Source of the DNA: an uncultured Opitutaceae bacterium
Lineage (GTDB): Bacteria > Verrucomicrobiota > Verrucomicrobiae > Opitutales > Opitutaceae
Assembly: GCA_946482625.1 (NCBI GenBank)
Contig: CAMLSH010000032.1
Coordinates: 1-15,414, forward strand
Direction: 5' to 3'
DNA length: 15,414 nucleotides
Under the pieces are notes generated by a model. That model saw nothing but the letters and a program-made list of their open reading frames with translations, was not told the origin of the DNA and did not search any database. Below, one piece after another: positions 6,380-13,342 of the stretch. Position 1 is the stretch's first letter. Every line of letters begins with the position of its first letter. A program made the translations under genes and the position numbers.

Positions 6380-7413
6380 CACCACTCCAGCGCGAGCATC
6401 AAGCAGTTCAGCCCGCTGCCGATTCCGAGGAGGCCGACGCGATCGCCGTCATTCACCGCGCCTGCATCGAGAGCGAGGGCGAGCGTCGCAGGCAGCGAAA
6501 CCGAGCCCATGTTACCGAGCGTTTCAAAGGTCGAAAAATCTTTTGCGAGATCGAGTCCGAGCGTCTCGTAAAGTTTACGACGGTGCACCGAGCCCACCTG
6601 ATGGCAGATGAACCGCTGAGTATCGGCCGCCGTAAATCCCGTTTGCGCGGTAAAATCGCTCCACGTCTCACGCGCGAGCTGAACGCCCGCGATCAGCAGT
6701 TGCTCGGAGTCGGTCTGCATCGCGAGCGCCTCCGCGCCGTGGCTGTCGCCCTGGCAAAGTTCGCTATGCTGCGTCGCCGCGCGTCCGGCGCCTCCGAGCA
6801 ACCGATGCGCCCGGCCTTTCACCAGCGAGCGATGACAAAGAATCGCCCCAACCGCGCCCGAGCCGATCGTGAGATTGGCGAAAAAAGGCTTTATCTCGTT
6901 CCGATTGAGCGGCGCCGACGCGAGGTGGTTGAGCGTCTGCTCGATCAGCGGGCGTCCGTTTTCGCCGGATACAACCATGCCCGCCAGAATCTGGCCCGAC
7001 TCGATCATGCCGGCGAGAATCACCATGCTGTTGAGAAATCCGAGGCAGGCATTCGAAACGTCGAAAATCTGCGCGGTCGGCGGCAGCCCGATTTTGCGAT
7101 GGGCGAACGACGCCGTCGCCGGCTCCAGCATGTCGCGGCAAACCGCGCCGTGCATGAACATCTGGATCTGCTCGGCACGCAGCGAGGATTTCGCGAGTAC
7201 CGCGCGCCCGGCGGCAGCGCTCGCATCCGACGGACGCGTACCCAACGACCAGTGACGTCGCTCGCGAATGCCGGTCATCAATTCCAGCCGGCCAAACGGC
7301 AGCTTGAGCCGCTCGTACATCGGCCTCAGCCGCTCCTCGATCGCCGTTGAGGTCATCACCTCGTCCGGTAAAGCGACGGCGAGGGATTCGAGACAAACGT
7401 TCTGAAAGCGCAT
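6379..7413 (-). CDS. oleA: OleA-like thiolase (head-to-head acyl condensation)
   Basis: OleA joins two long fatty acyl chains by a decarboxylation-independent Claisen condensation to a beta-keto acid, the first step to long-chain olefins or ketones. The 344-residue protein has the FabH/thiolase fold. Catalytic Cys123 is in SNACLGF (120-126), His271 in CHQVG and Asn301 in ETLGNMGSV. Glu97 in MLEPATA is 26 residues before the Cys, the same spacing as the base Glu117 and Cys143 of Xanthomonas OleA. The His-Asn spacing of 30 also agrees. The C-terminal GIGSGLNCLMLALEW (330-344) is OleA-like. These points separate it from ordinary FabH. It starts 15 bases after the enoyl reductase stop and overlaps oleB. 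The 30-40 N-terminal residues are more divergent. Confidence 0.9.
   Translation of the reverse strand: MRFQNVCLESLAVALPDEVMTSTAIEERLRPMYERLKLPFGRLELMTGIRERRHWSLGTRPSDASAAAGRAVLAKSSLRAEQIQMFMHGAVCRDMLEPATASFAHRKIGLPPTAQIFDVSNACLGFLNSMVILAGMIESGQILAGMVVSGENGRPLIEQTLNHLASAPLNRNEIKPFFANLTIGSGAVGAILCHRSLVKGRAHRLLGGAGRAATQHSELCQGDSHGAEALAMQTDSEQLLIAGVQLARETWSDFTAQTGFTAADTQRFICHQVGSVHRRKLYETLGLDLAKDFSTFETLGNMGSVSLPATLALALDAGAVNDGDRVGLLGIGSGLNCLMLALEW
6385..6388 (-). promoter_or_regulatory. Ribosome binding site of oleB (GGAG)
   Basis: GGAG stands five bases before the ATG at 6379, inside the last codons of oleA. It is the only clear Shine-Dalgarno core I found upstream of any gene here. It favours the ATG at 6379 over the GTG at 6385, which overlaps it, and fits translational coupling with oleA. 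Confidence 0.6.
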
Positions 7414-7428
7414 GAGATTATCTCGCTG

Positions 7429-8250
7429 TTAGAGCGACTTCGCATCCGGCCTCATCGCGAGGCGGATGATTTCCTGATCGAAATAATTCGAGCCGAGACC
7501 CGCATCCACCGTGAGCGTCGTTCCATTGAGTCCGCTGCTACGGGGGCTAAGCAAAAACACCGCCGAATCCGCCACCTCCTGCGTGCTCAAGTTGCGCTTT
7601 CGAAACGTGAGTTTCTCCGCGTAGAGATAACTTTCGATGTATCCGGGAATCCCCGCCGAGGCGCTCGTCTTGAGCGGCCCCGCACCGACGACGTTGAAGC
7701 GCACCTCGCTATCCGCGCTAAAAGACTTCGCCAGAAACCGCGTCGCGGACTCCAGCGCCGCTTTGATCGGCCCCATGTAGCCGTAGTTATCCGGCGTCAC
7801 GAGCAGCGACGAGATGCCGATCGTCACAACCGATGCGTCTTTCGTCAGATGCGGTTTGAACGCCCGCGCCAGCTCCACGAGCGAGAATGCCGAGATCGCC
7901 GTCGCTTGAAGAAAATCCGCGCGCTTCGTTTCGTGAAACGGCTTAAAGCCCTCCGCGTAGTTCGCGAACGCGATCGAGTGAACGAGGCCGCTCAGCGGTG
8001 CATGCCTCGCCGCCACGATCTCTCCTGCCAATCGTTCTGCCGCACCTTCGTGCTCAACGTCGCAGATGAATACCGGTTTCCCCGCGAGCAATGTCTCCAA
8101 CGATTTTTTCCGCGCTTCCGAACGCACGCTATAGATCACCGTCGCGCCTTGTTCTTCCAACGTCTTGGCAACGTGCCACGCGACGCTCTTTCGATTGGCC
8201 ACGCCAAAAACGACGAAGGTTTTTCCGGAGATATGGAGAAAATCAGCCAT
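7429..8250 (-). CDS. fabI: Enoyl-ACP reductase, FabI family
   Basis: FabI enzymes reduce trans-2-enoyl-ACP with NAD(P)H at the end of each elongation cycle. The 273 residues aligned without shift to E. coli FabI at key points: cofactor motif GVANRKSVAWHVAKTL (16-31), LVHSIAFA (89-96), the catalytic Tyr156-x6-Lys163 pair in YGYMGPIK, and GPLKTSASAGIPG (191-203). At position 146, where E. coli FabI has Tyr, this protein has Ile; InhA also lacks Tyr there, with Phe. I chose the ATG at 8250, eight bases after the dehydratase stop; a longer frame would only read back into that gene. The close spacing to fabZ and oleA shows one transcription unit. As there is no ketoreductase in the locus, ketoreduction by this SDR is a possible but unproved alternative. 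Confidence 0.9.
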   Translation of the reverse strand: MADFLHISGKTFVVFGVANRKSVAWHVAKTLEEQGATVIYSVRSEARKKSLETLLAGKPVFICDVEHEGAAERLAGEIVAARHAPLSGLVHSIAFANYAEGFKPFHETKRADFLQATAISAFSLVELARAFKPHLTKDASVVTIGISSLLVTPDNYGYMGPIKAALESATRFLAKSFSADSEVRFNVVGAGPLKTSASAGIPGYIESYLYAEKLTFRKRNLSTQEVADSAVFLLSPRSSGLNGTTLTVDAGLGSNYFDQEIIRLAMRPDAKSL

Positions 8251-8258
8251 GTGCGCGC

Positions 8259-8747
8259 TCACTGCTGCACTTGCTGCTGTTGCTGCGCCGCCGGGACTGC
8301 CGGCGCACCGCCTTCGGGCGTTTTCCACGCGACGGTGAAATCGACGCTGAGCACGCGCGTGCCATCCGCTTTCTTGATCGCGCCGCTCATCATCGTGAAA
8401 CCGGCGGCCATGTCTTTTTTCTTCACCTCGATCACGATGCTGTCGCCGGGATACACCGGGTTCCGGAAACGCACGTCACTGATCTTCGCCATCAGCGGCA
8501 CGCCTTCGCCCGGCTTCGCGCCCGCGGCTTGAGCCTGCCGCGCCATGTAGAGTGCCCCTGTCTGAAAAACCGCTTCGCACAACAACACGCCGGGCGTGAT
8601 CGGCGCGCCCGGATAGTGTCCTTTGTAGAAATCCTCTTCCGCGCGCCACGTACGTTTCGCGGTCAGGCTGTCAGCCGTTTCGGAAACGATTTCGTCGACA
8701 AAGAGGAACGGCGGACGATGCGGGATCAGATCGGTGACTGGGGACAT
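8259..8747 (-). CDS. fabZ: 3-hydroxyacyl-ACP dehydratase, FabZ type
   Basis: The 162-residue hot-dog protein should dehydrate 3-hydroxyacyl-ACP to the trans-2-enoyl form. IPHRPPFLFVDEI (8-20) is the family opening. Catalytic His44 is in GHYPGAPITPGVLLCEAV (43-60), with Glu58 fourteen residues later, the same spacing as His54 and Glu68 of E. coli FabZ. The C-terminal 16 residues are an added tail of Ala/Pro then a glutamine-rich run (155-162) not needed by the fold. The protein is the first gene after crtI-2, from which it is separated by a dispersed repeat of about 90 bases. Its gene is followed by the enoyl reductase after eight bases. Specificity (chain length, isomerase activity) cannot be read from the sequence. 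Confidence 0.92.
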   Translation of the reverse strand: MSPVTDLIPHRPPFLFVDEIVSETADSLTAKRTWRAEEDFYKGHYPGAPITPGVLLCEAVFQTGALYMARQAQAAGAKPGEGVPLMAKISDVRFRNPVYPGDSIVIEVKKKDMAAGFTMMSGAIKKADGTRVLSVDFTVAWKTPEGGAPAVPAAQQQQQVQQ

Positions 8748-8762
8748 GGATGGGAGATTAGA

Positions 8763-8849
8763 TGAATCGCAAAGACGCTAAGTCGCAAAGAACGGAGCAA
8801 AGAGATTCTTCGCGCGACCGTCGTGTCTTTTTGCGTCTCGGGGATTCAA
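8763..8849. repeat. Dispersed inverted-repeat element, copy A
   Basis: The left arm begins tgaatcgcaaagacgc (8763-8778) and continues with a second unit, gtcgcaaagaacg. The right arm (8825-8849) is an imperfect reverse complement, ending gggattcaa. It occupies the gap between the crtI-2 stop (8851) and the dehydratase start (8747). It shares the 12-mer tgaatcgcaaag with copy B at 12891-12994, and in both the arm starts 15-16 bases before an ATG. Such intergenic elements of short 'cgcaaag' units are a known habit of some environmental bacteria, which I state from memory. Confidence 0.7.
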
Positions 8850-8850
8850 G

Positions 8851-10329
8851 TTAAACGTGGGCTGTCTTGATCGCGCCGGAATCCACTGAGTCATTCGCCC
8901 GCTTCTGCGCACGCACGTACTGGTCGATCTTGTTGGCCGTGATGACGCCGTAGTTAATCGTGCCGAGCCAGCCCGACATGATGATGCCGACGCTGCCTGC
9001 GTGGTAGAGTCCAGGCAGCTTTTCCGAGAGGCTCATCGAAACGGGCAAGCCCTCGAACTTCGTGCCGAACGACGTTCCACTCATGTGCGTGGTGTAGCGC
9101 TCGATCGTGCGCGGCGTCGCCGCTTCCCTCCAATCGATCTTCTCGCGCACGCCCGGGATAAACTTCTCCAGCGCGACGATCGATTCCTCGATCAACCGCT
9201 CCTTGTGTTTCTCATACTCTTCATTCGAAAGCGCCTTCCACTCGGGATAACGTCCGTTGAGCGACGCGACGACCGTGTAGCGGTCCGAACCGGGGCGCGT
9301 GTCGGGATAATAAACCGAAAACGTCCGGCTCGTCGTGTGCAGATCCGTCAATTCCTCGTTGCTGTACTTCGGCGCGGCCGACGTGAACACGAGATCGCCG
9401 ATGTGCGGGATCGTCTCGCCTTTGCGAATACCGAGATACACCTGACACGAACTCGTGTTGATGCGGACCGCCTTGGCCTGCTCGACGAAATCGGCCGGAA
9501 AGTTCTCTTCGCCGGCGAGCCGAAAAATCGTGTTCTTGATGTTCGCGTTCGAGAGCACCGCCTTCGCGCGGATCACGCGGCCGTTACCCGCCACGATGCC
9601 GCAAGCGATTTTCCGGCCGTCGCGTTCCTCGACCAGGATTTTATCCACGAGGACCTTTTTGCGCAGCTCGACGCCGTTCTTCTTCAGCTCGTCGGTCATC
9701 TTCTCGATCAGCAGGTCCGAGCCGCCGCGGAACGTGTACACGCCCGCGCCCATGAAATTGCTGAAGACGATGCCAAAGGTGATCGCCGGGTCGTCGAAGT
9801 TGGAGCCGTTCGCGTACGAGATCGGCTCCATCAGCAGGCGGTGAACGTCTTCACGTCCCGGGAAAAACCGCGCGAGCATCTCGCCAGTCGTCTCGGGATT
9901 GTTGTCGTAGTAGTTCATCGACCGCAGGTGATCGTAGAACGCCTCGACCTGCTCCCGCGGCAGCTTGAACTGCTCGACCAGCACCCGCGTGTAATCCTCG
10001 CGCGTGAACGTCGTCCACACGTCCATCTGCGGATTCACGAAGCGGATGTCCTTCAGTTGCACGATCGAGTCCGCGATCTCCTTCGTCCAATACTTGCGGC
10101 AGGACTTGAGCATGCCGCTCGGGAAGCCGTGCAGCGAAATGTCGAAAATGTGACCGCCCTTGCGCGTGAACCACGTGGCGAGTCCGCCGAATTGGTAGTG
10201 ATGTTCGAGCAGGAGCACGCGATGCCCGGCCTTCGCGAGGACATTGGCGCCGGTGAGACCACCGAGACCACTGCCGATCACGATGACATCGTACTCGTCG
10301 GCGACACCTTTCAACCAGTCGTAAGCCAT
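8851..10329 (-). CDS. CrtI-like FAD-dependent desaturase/oxidoreductase (second copy)
   Basis: This 492-residue protein belongs to the phytoene desaturase / retinol saturase-like flavoenzymes. The FAD-binding Rossmann motif GSGLGG is at 19-24, acidic Glu42 is in [11 protein letters not shown] (39-49), and the C-terminal FAD motif [16 protein letters not shown] lies at 438-453. The middle carries the substrate domain, without predicted membrane anchors. I start at the ATG at 10329 (MAYDWL) because the upstream in-frame extension is not FAD-enzyme-like and overlaps the divergent gene's promoter region. Unlike true CrtI there are no other carotenoid genes around, and the neighbours are fatty-acid genes. 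The likely substrate is therefore an acyl chain, possibly ACP-bound, with desaturation, saturation or double-bond isomerisation all possible. Confidence 0.88.
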   Translation of the reverse strand: MAYDWLKGVADEYDVIVIGSGLGGLTGANVLAKAGHRVLLLEHHYQFGGLATWFTRKGGHIFDISLHGFPSGMLKSCRKYWTKEIADSIVQLKDIRFVNPQMDVWTTFTREDYTRVLVEQFKLPREQVEAFYDHLRSMNYYDNNPETTGEMLARFFPGREDVHRLLMEPISYANGSNFDDPAITFGIVFSNFMGAGVYTFRGGSDLLIEKMTDELKKNGVELRKKVLVDKILVEERDGRKIACGIVAGNGRVIRAKAVLSNANIKNTIFRLAGEENFPADFVEQAKAVRINTSSCQVYLGIRKGETIPHIGDLVFTSAAPKYSNEELTDLHTTSRTFSVYYPDTRPGSDRYTVVASLNGRYPEWKALSNEEYEKHKERLIEESIVALEKFIPGVREKIDWREAATPRTIERYTTHMSGTSFGTKFEGLPVSMSLSEKLPGLYHAGSVGIIMSGWLGTINYGVITANKIDQYVRAQKRANDSVDSGAIKTAHV

Positions 10330-10483
10330 GGAAAAAACGACTGAGTGAAGGCGCGAGCCGAAGGAGCGCAAGGGCGGTTTTCGCGCGGCCACGCGTCCCC
10401 AGTCGCCCACAATCCCCTCGACTCCGTTCGACGGTTTGAGCGAGAGATACGGCGCCACTTCCGCTAACCCCTCGCACATTTCC

Positions 10484-11341
10484 ATGGACTGGTTTTACGC
10501 CGTTAACGACGAACGCAAAGGCCCTGTAACCGACGCCCAACTCCCTGCGTTGATCTCCTCGGGAAAAATTTCGCCGGACACGCTCGTCTGGAACCACTCC
10601 ATGGCGGATTGGAAACCGGCCGGCCAGACATCGCTGTTCCCGCCAAAAAACCCGGCCACTTCGAACGCCCCCTCCGCACCCCGGCCCGGGGAACAGATCT
10701 GCGTCATCACGGGAAAATCGTTTCCGCCAGCGCAGATGATCAAGACGGAGCACGGCTGGGTCTCGGTCGAAGGCAAAGACGTCTACTATCAATCCATTCG
10801 CGAAGGCGCACCGATCCCCCTCGCCTCCGGGCAGACCAATGCACGCGCCGACGGGAAAAACATCGTGGTGCCCGTCGCCGATGCGCGGCTTCCGCAACGT
10901 TGCGTCAAAACCAATCAGCCCGTCACGGAAGACGACGTGAAACGCAAGGCGTTCTATTGGTGCACACCCGCCATTTTCTTCGCCATTCTGATCAACCTGC
11001 TCGTCGTCATCATTCTTCACTACGTCTTCCGAAAAAAAGTCATGATCGACCTCCCGCTCAGCCGGCAAGGTCAGGCCATCGTCACCAAAAACAAAATCAT
11101 CGCTTGGCTTACGTTCTTCGCGGGTTTGGCGATGTTCATCGCCGGCATGGTGAGCGCTGGAAACGAAGCCGGGACTGCGATGCTCATGCTGATTCCCGTG
11201 GGATTGGTCGTCCTCCTGTTCGGCCTCGCCTTCGGCGGCCGGAAAGGCGTTGCCCTTCGCGTCGTTAAACTCAAAAACGGCAACGCGTGGCTCGCCGGCG
11301 CGAGCAAAGAATATCTTGCCTCGCTGCCGTCGTATCTCTGA
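10484..11341 (+). CDS. GYF_2-domain membrane protein
   Basis: A 285-residue protein of unknown role. The first 50 residues match the GYF_2 type: [20 protein letters not shown] (1-20) through [11 protein letters not shown] and MADWKPA (40-46). A Pro-rich linker (52-69) follows. Residues 70-110 resemble a worn zinc-ribbon-like module (CVITGK, then a conserved IREG), and [11 protein letters not shown] (136-146) opens a further module. Three hydrophobic segments (about 161-182, 205-225, 230-250) should cross the membrane; the GYF part is probably cytoplasmic. The ATG at 10484 begins exactly at the GYF domain; an in-frame ATG 48 bases earlier adds non-domain residues. It runs opposite to the lipid genes on both sides, so it has its own promoter. 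A scaffolding or sensing role for lipid enzymes at the membrane is speculation. Confidence 0.87.
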   Translation: MDWFYAVNDERKGPVTDAQLPALISSGKISPDTLVWNHSMADWKPAGQTSLFPPKNPATSNAPSAPRPGEQICVITGKSFPPAQMIKTEHGWVSVEGKDVYYQSIREGAPIPLASGQTNARADGKNIVVPVADARLPQRCVKTNQPVTEDDVKRKAFYWCTPAIFFAILINLLVVIILHYVFRKKVMIDLPLSRQGQAIVTKNKIIAWLTFFAGLAMFIAGMVSAGNEAGTAMLMLIPVGLVVLLFGLAFGGRKGVALRVVKLKNGNAWLAGASKEYLASLPSYL

Positions 11342-11370
11342 GCGCGGGCCCTGTTGGAAAACTCCCGCGC
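11342..11370. terminator. Possible bidirectional hairpin between convergent genes
   Basis: A 7-bp all-GC stem (11342-11348 with 11364-11370) with a 15-base loop lies in the 45 bases between the stop codons of the convergent GYF_2 gene and crtI-1. Neither strand shows a T run after it, so it is a weak terminator candidate. Confidence 0.35.
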
Positions 11371-11386
11371 AGACCGCGATGATCCG

Positions 11387-12874
11387 TCAGCTCTTCTGCA
11401 AAATGTGATAGTTCGCCATCGAGATGCCGCTCAGCATCGCGCCGACGATTCCCAGAAATCCCTGATCAGTCCCACAGAGATAGACATTCTCCAGCGCGGT
11501 GCGTCCCTGGCGGTTTTTCACCGGTGAACCGTAGATCGCGCCAGCTGCGTGTCCGGTAAATTTCGTGATCGTGCGCGGCGTGAACATATCCGTCGCCACG
11601 GTCGCTGCCGTCAACGCGTCGGACGCTCCCGTCGTGACCGGAGCTTGCGGCAACGCGGGCAGAAAACGTTTAGCGCTCTCCGTGATCGCCGCGTACCAGC
11701 GCGCTTTGTCCGCGCGATACTCCGCGTCGGGCAGAAACGCCCAGCGTTCGTAATTCGCCAGACAGGTGCAGCGGAAAAAACCTTCCTCGATGTTCTGGCC
11801 GTTCGGATACGCGAAGTTGTTAGGGAAACAGATCACGCCGCTGCGCACATCGACCTGATCGACCGGACGCTCGTACGTGAAACGCGCCGAGTCGTTGAAA
11901 AACACAATCGTGTCGTCGCCCCAGCCGAGCGCCGCCGGCTGGCAGTTGAGCACCGTGATCGTCTCGGTGTAACTCAGGCGGCCAGCGGGTTGATCGGGGA
12001 CCGACGCCATTTCGTGCGACGGCGGGGCGATTTGGAACCGCGTGTTGGAATCGATCAACGACGCCGTCTCCGGTCCGCCTGCCGAACTGATCACGTGCGT
12101 CGCCGTGATTTCACTACCGTCGTCGAGGATCAACGCGCTCGCGCGATTTCCCTGCGCGAGAATCTGCCGCACGCCGCACTTCATCCGGCGCTCACCGCCC
12201 GCTGCGCGGTATTTCTCGGTCAACACGCGGAGGATCACCCGCACGCCGTCGAGCGGGCGAGCAAAGCCTTCGAGGAAGAGTGCCTTGAACATGATCACGA
12301 ACTGCCCGAACTCCATGTCGTGCTCGCTCGCGCTGCCATAGTACATCAGCGGACAAAACAGCATATCCTCCAACAGCGGATCGCTCACGTACCGACGAAC
12401 AACCTCGCGCGCCGACACTGGTTTCGCATCGAGCGCGACGTCGTCGAAGGTTCGCACCACTTCGACAAGCTTTCGAAACCCATCGATCTGCTTCGGAAAC
12501 GCCCGCGCGACTTCGCTTTCAAACACCGCGAAATCGTTCGTGAACGTCAGCGATGTTTCGCCGCCCGGTCCGAACGCAACGCGTGAACGCTTTTGCTCGC
12601 TCAGCGCGAATTCCTCGCGCTCGATCCGCAGCTGCCGCAGCAATTTCCCCAGCGGCGTTCCCTTCACGCCAGGCCGCACGTAGTTGGTCAACGCGTGCAA
12701 GCCGACATCGTACTTTCGTCCTGCGAGACTGTAGAAACCATTGAGCCCGCCGACAGCGTTGTGCCGCTCGAAGATGCACACGCGTTTCCCAAAATGTGCC
12801 AACCGGATGCCTGCAGCGAGGCCGGACATCCCCGCGCCGATAATGGCGACGTCATAGTGCGTTTGCGTGTTCAT
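11387..12874 (-). CDS. CrtI-like FAD-dependent oxidoreductase (first copy)
   Basis: The 495-residue protein is a phytoene-desaturase-like flavoenzyme. The FAD Rossmann motif GAGMSG is at 13-18, Glu36 binds ribose in FERHNAVGGLNG (35-46), and the C-terminal FAD motif (LENVYLCGTDQGFLGIVGAM, 461-480) is complete. The sequence is clearly different from the second FAD enzyme at 8851-10329; they are relatives, not a recent duplication. It lies between a terminator after the acp gene and the convergent GYF_2 gene, so it is probably transcribed alone. Repeat copy B ends 16 bases before its start, and any promoter must lie in or near it. The reaction could be desaturation, saturation or isomerisation of an acyl chain. 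A carotenoid role is less likely given the neighbours. Confidence 0.87.
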   Translation of the reverse strand: MNTQTHYDVAIIGAGMSGLAAGIRLAHFGKRVCIFERHNAVGGLNGFYSLAGRKYDVGLHALTNYVRPGVKGTPLGKLLRQLRIEREEFALSEQKRSRVAFGPGGETSLTFTNDFAVFESEVARAFPKQIDGFRKLVEVVRTFDDVALDAKPVSAREVVRRYVSDPLLEDMLFCPLMYYGSASEHDMEFGQFVIMFKALFLEGFARPLDGVRVILRVLTEKYRAAGGERRMKCGVRQILAQGNRASALILDDGSEITATHVISSAGGPETASLIDSNTRFQIAPPSHEMASVPDQPAGRLSYTETITVLNCQPAALGWGDDTIVFFNDSARFTYERPVDQVDVRSGVICFPNNFAYPNGQNIEEGFFRCTCLANYERWAFLPDAEYRADKARWYAAITESAKRFLPALPQAPVTTGASDALTAATVATDMFTPRTITKFTGHAAGAIYGSPVKNRQGRTALENVYLCGTDQGFLGIVGAMLSGISMANYHILQKS

Positions 12875-12890
12875 CGAGAGAAAGTCCGAG

Positions 12891-12994
12891 TGAATCGCAA
12901 AGGTGCGAAGCCGCGAAGAACGAACGCAAAGAGCCGAAACAGGAAGCCGTGCCTCATCGCTCTGAACTTTGCGCCTTCGCGTCTTTGCGATTCA
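12891..12994. repeat. Dispersed inverted-repeat element, copy B
   Basis: The left arm (from 12891) reads tgaatcgcaaaggtgcgaag and continues into ccgcgaagaac; the right arm (12967-12994) is close to its reverse complement, ending ctttgcgattca. The interior of about 50 bases is unlike copy A. The outer 12 bases, tgaatcgcaaag, match copy A exactly. The element sits between the ACP-gene terminator and crtI-1, with its left end 16 bases before the crtI-1 ATG. Confidence 0.75.
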
Positions 12995-13023
12995 AAATAA
13001 AAAGCCGGGAAAACTCCCGGCTT
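12995..13023 (-). terminator. Intrinsic terminator after the ACP gene
   Basis: A perfect 9-bp stem (13002-13010 with 13015-13023) closes a four-base loop. On the minus strand it runs into tttttatttt (12992-13001). It starts 35 bases after the stop codon of the ACP gene and should end a KS-ACP transcript, making crtI-1 a separate unit. Confidence 0.88.
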
Positions 13024-13057
13024 CGCACGAACGCTGTGCATCGCACAGATCGGTCGG

Positions 13058-13315
13058 TTATTTCCCCGCGGCCGTGAACTTCGGCGTGAGGTATTCGGCG
13101 CAGCTATCGAGCGAGGCGAGTTGGATGTAGTCGGCCTCAGGCACCTCGATCCCGTGGCGTTTGCGGAGCTCCATGACAATGTCCAAGAAGTCCATGCTAT
13201 CGAGCTGGAGCTGATCGCGCAGACGGACGTCCGGCTTGAGATTGGAGAGATCTTCGTCGGGTGCGATGTCGGTGATGATGTCGATCACCACCTGTTTGCA
13301 TTGGTCTTTGGTCAT
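13058..13315 (-). CDS. Acyl carrier protein
   Basis: An 85-residue acidic helical protein that carries the growing acyl chain on a 4'-phosphopantetheine arm. The arm is attached at Ser40 in the motif LDSMDFLDIV (38-47). In E. coli AcpP the same motif is DSLDTVE, so this is a divergent ACP of the kind with DSMD. It follows the ketosynthase by 27 bases on the same strand and is closed by the terminator at 12995, so the two are co-transcribed. Its placement next to a dedicated ketosynthase, rather than in a fabH-fabD-fabG-acpP housekeeping cluster, suggests a pathway-specific carrier. No Shine-Dalgarno is visible before the ATG. Confidence 0.94.
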   Translation of the reverse strand: MTKDQCKQVVIDIITDIAPDEDLSNLKPDVRLRDQLQLDSMDFLDIVMELRKRHGIEVPEADYIQLASLDSCAEYLTPKFTAAGK

Positions 13316-13342
13316 GTGTGGAAAGCTGGTCGGGAAGTCGGT

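Noticed and set aside
6241..7350. A 369-codon plus-strand open frame
   Set aside because: It is antisense to oleA, which has full catalytic residues; the plus-strand product is Arg-rich without family features.
9001..10344. A 447-codon plus-strand open frame
   Set aside because: It is the complement of crtI-2; its composition is Arg-rich and no domain is visible. High GC produces such long antisense frames.
9851..11068. A 405-codon minus-strand open frame across the GYF_2 gene and crtI-2
   Set aside because: It is antisense to the GYF_2 gene and out of frame with crtI-2; both real genes have clear domains.
11549..12586. A 345-codon plus-strand open frame
   Set aside because: It is antisense to crtI-1 and lacks any recognisable motif.
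8851..12874. Carotenoid biosynthesis cluster
   Set aside because: The two CrtI-like enzymes alone would suggest it, but there is no phytoene synthase, cyclase or prenyl transferase and the neighbours are acyl-ACP genes.
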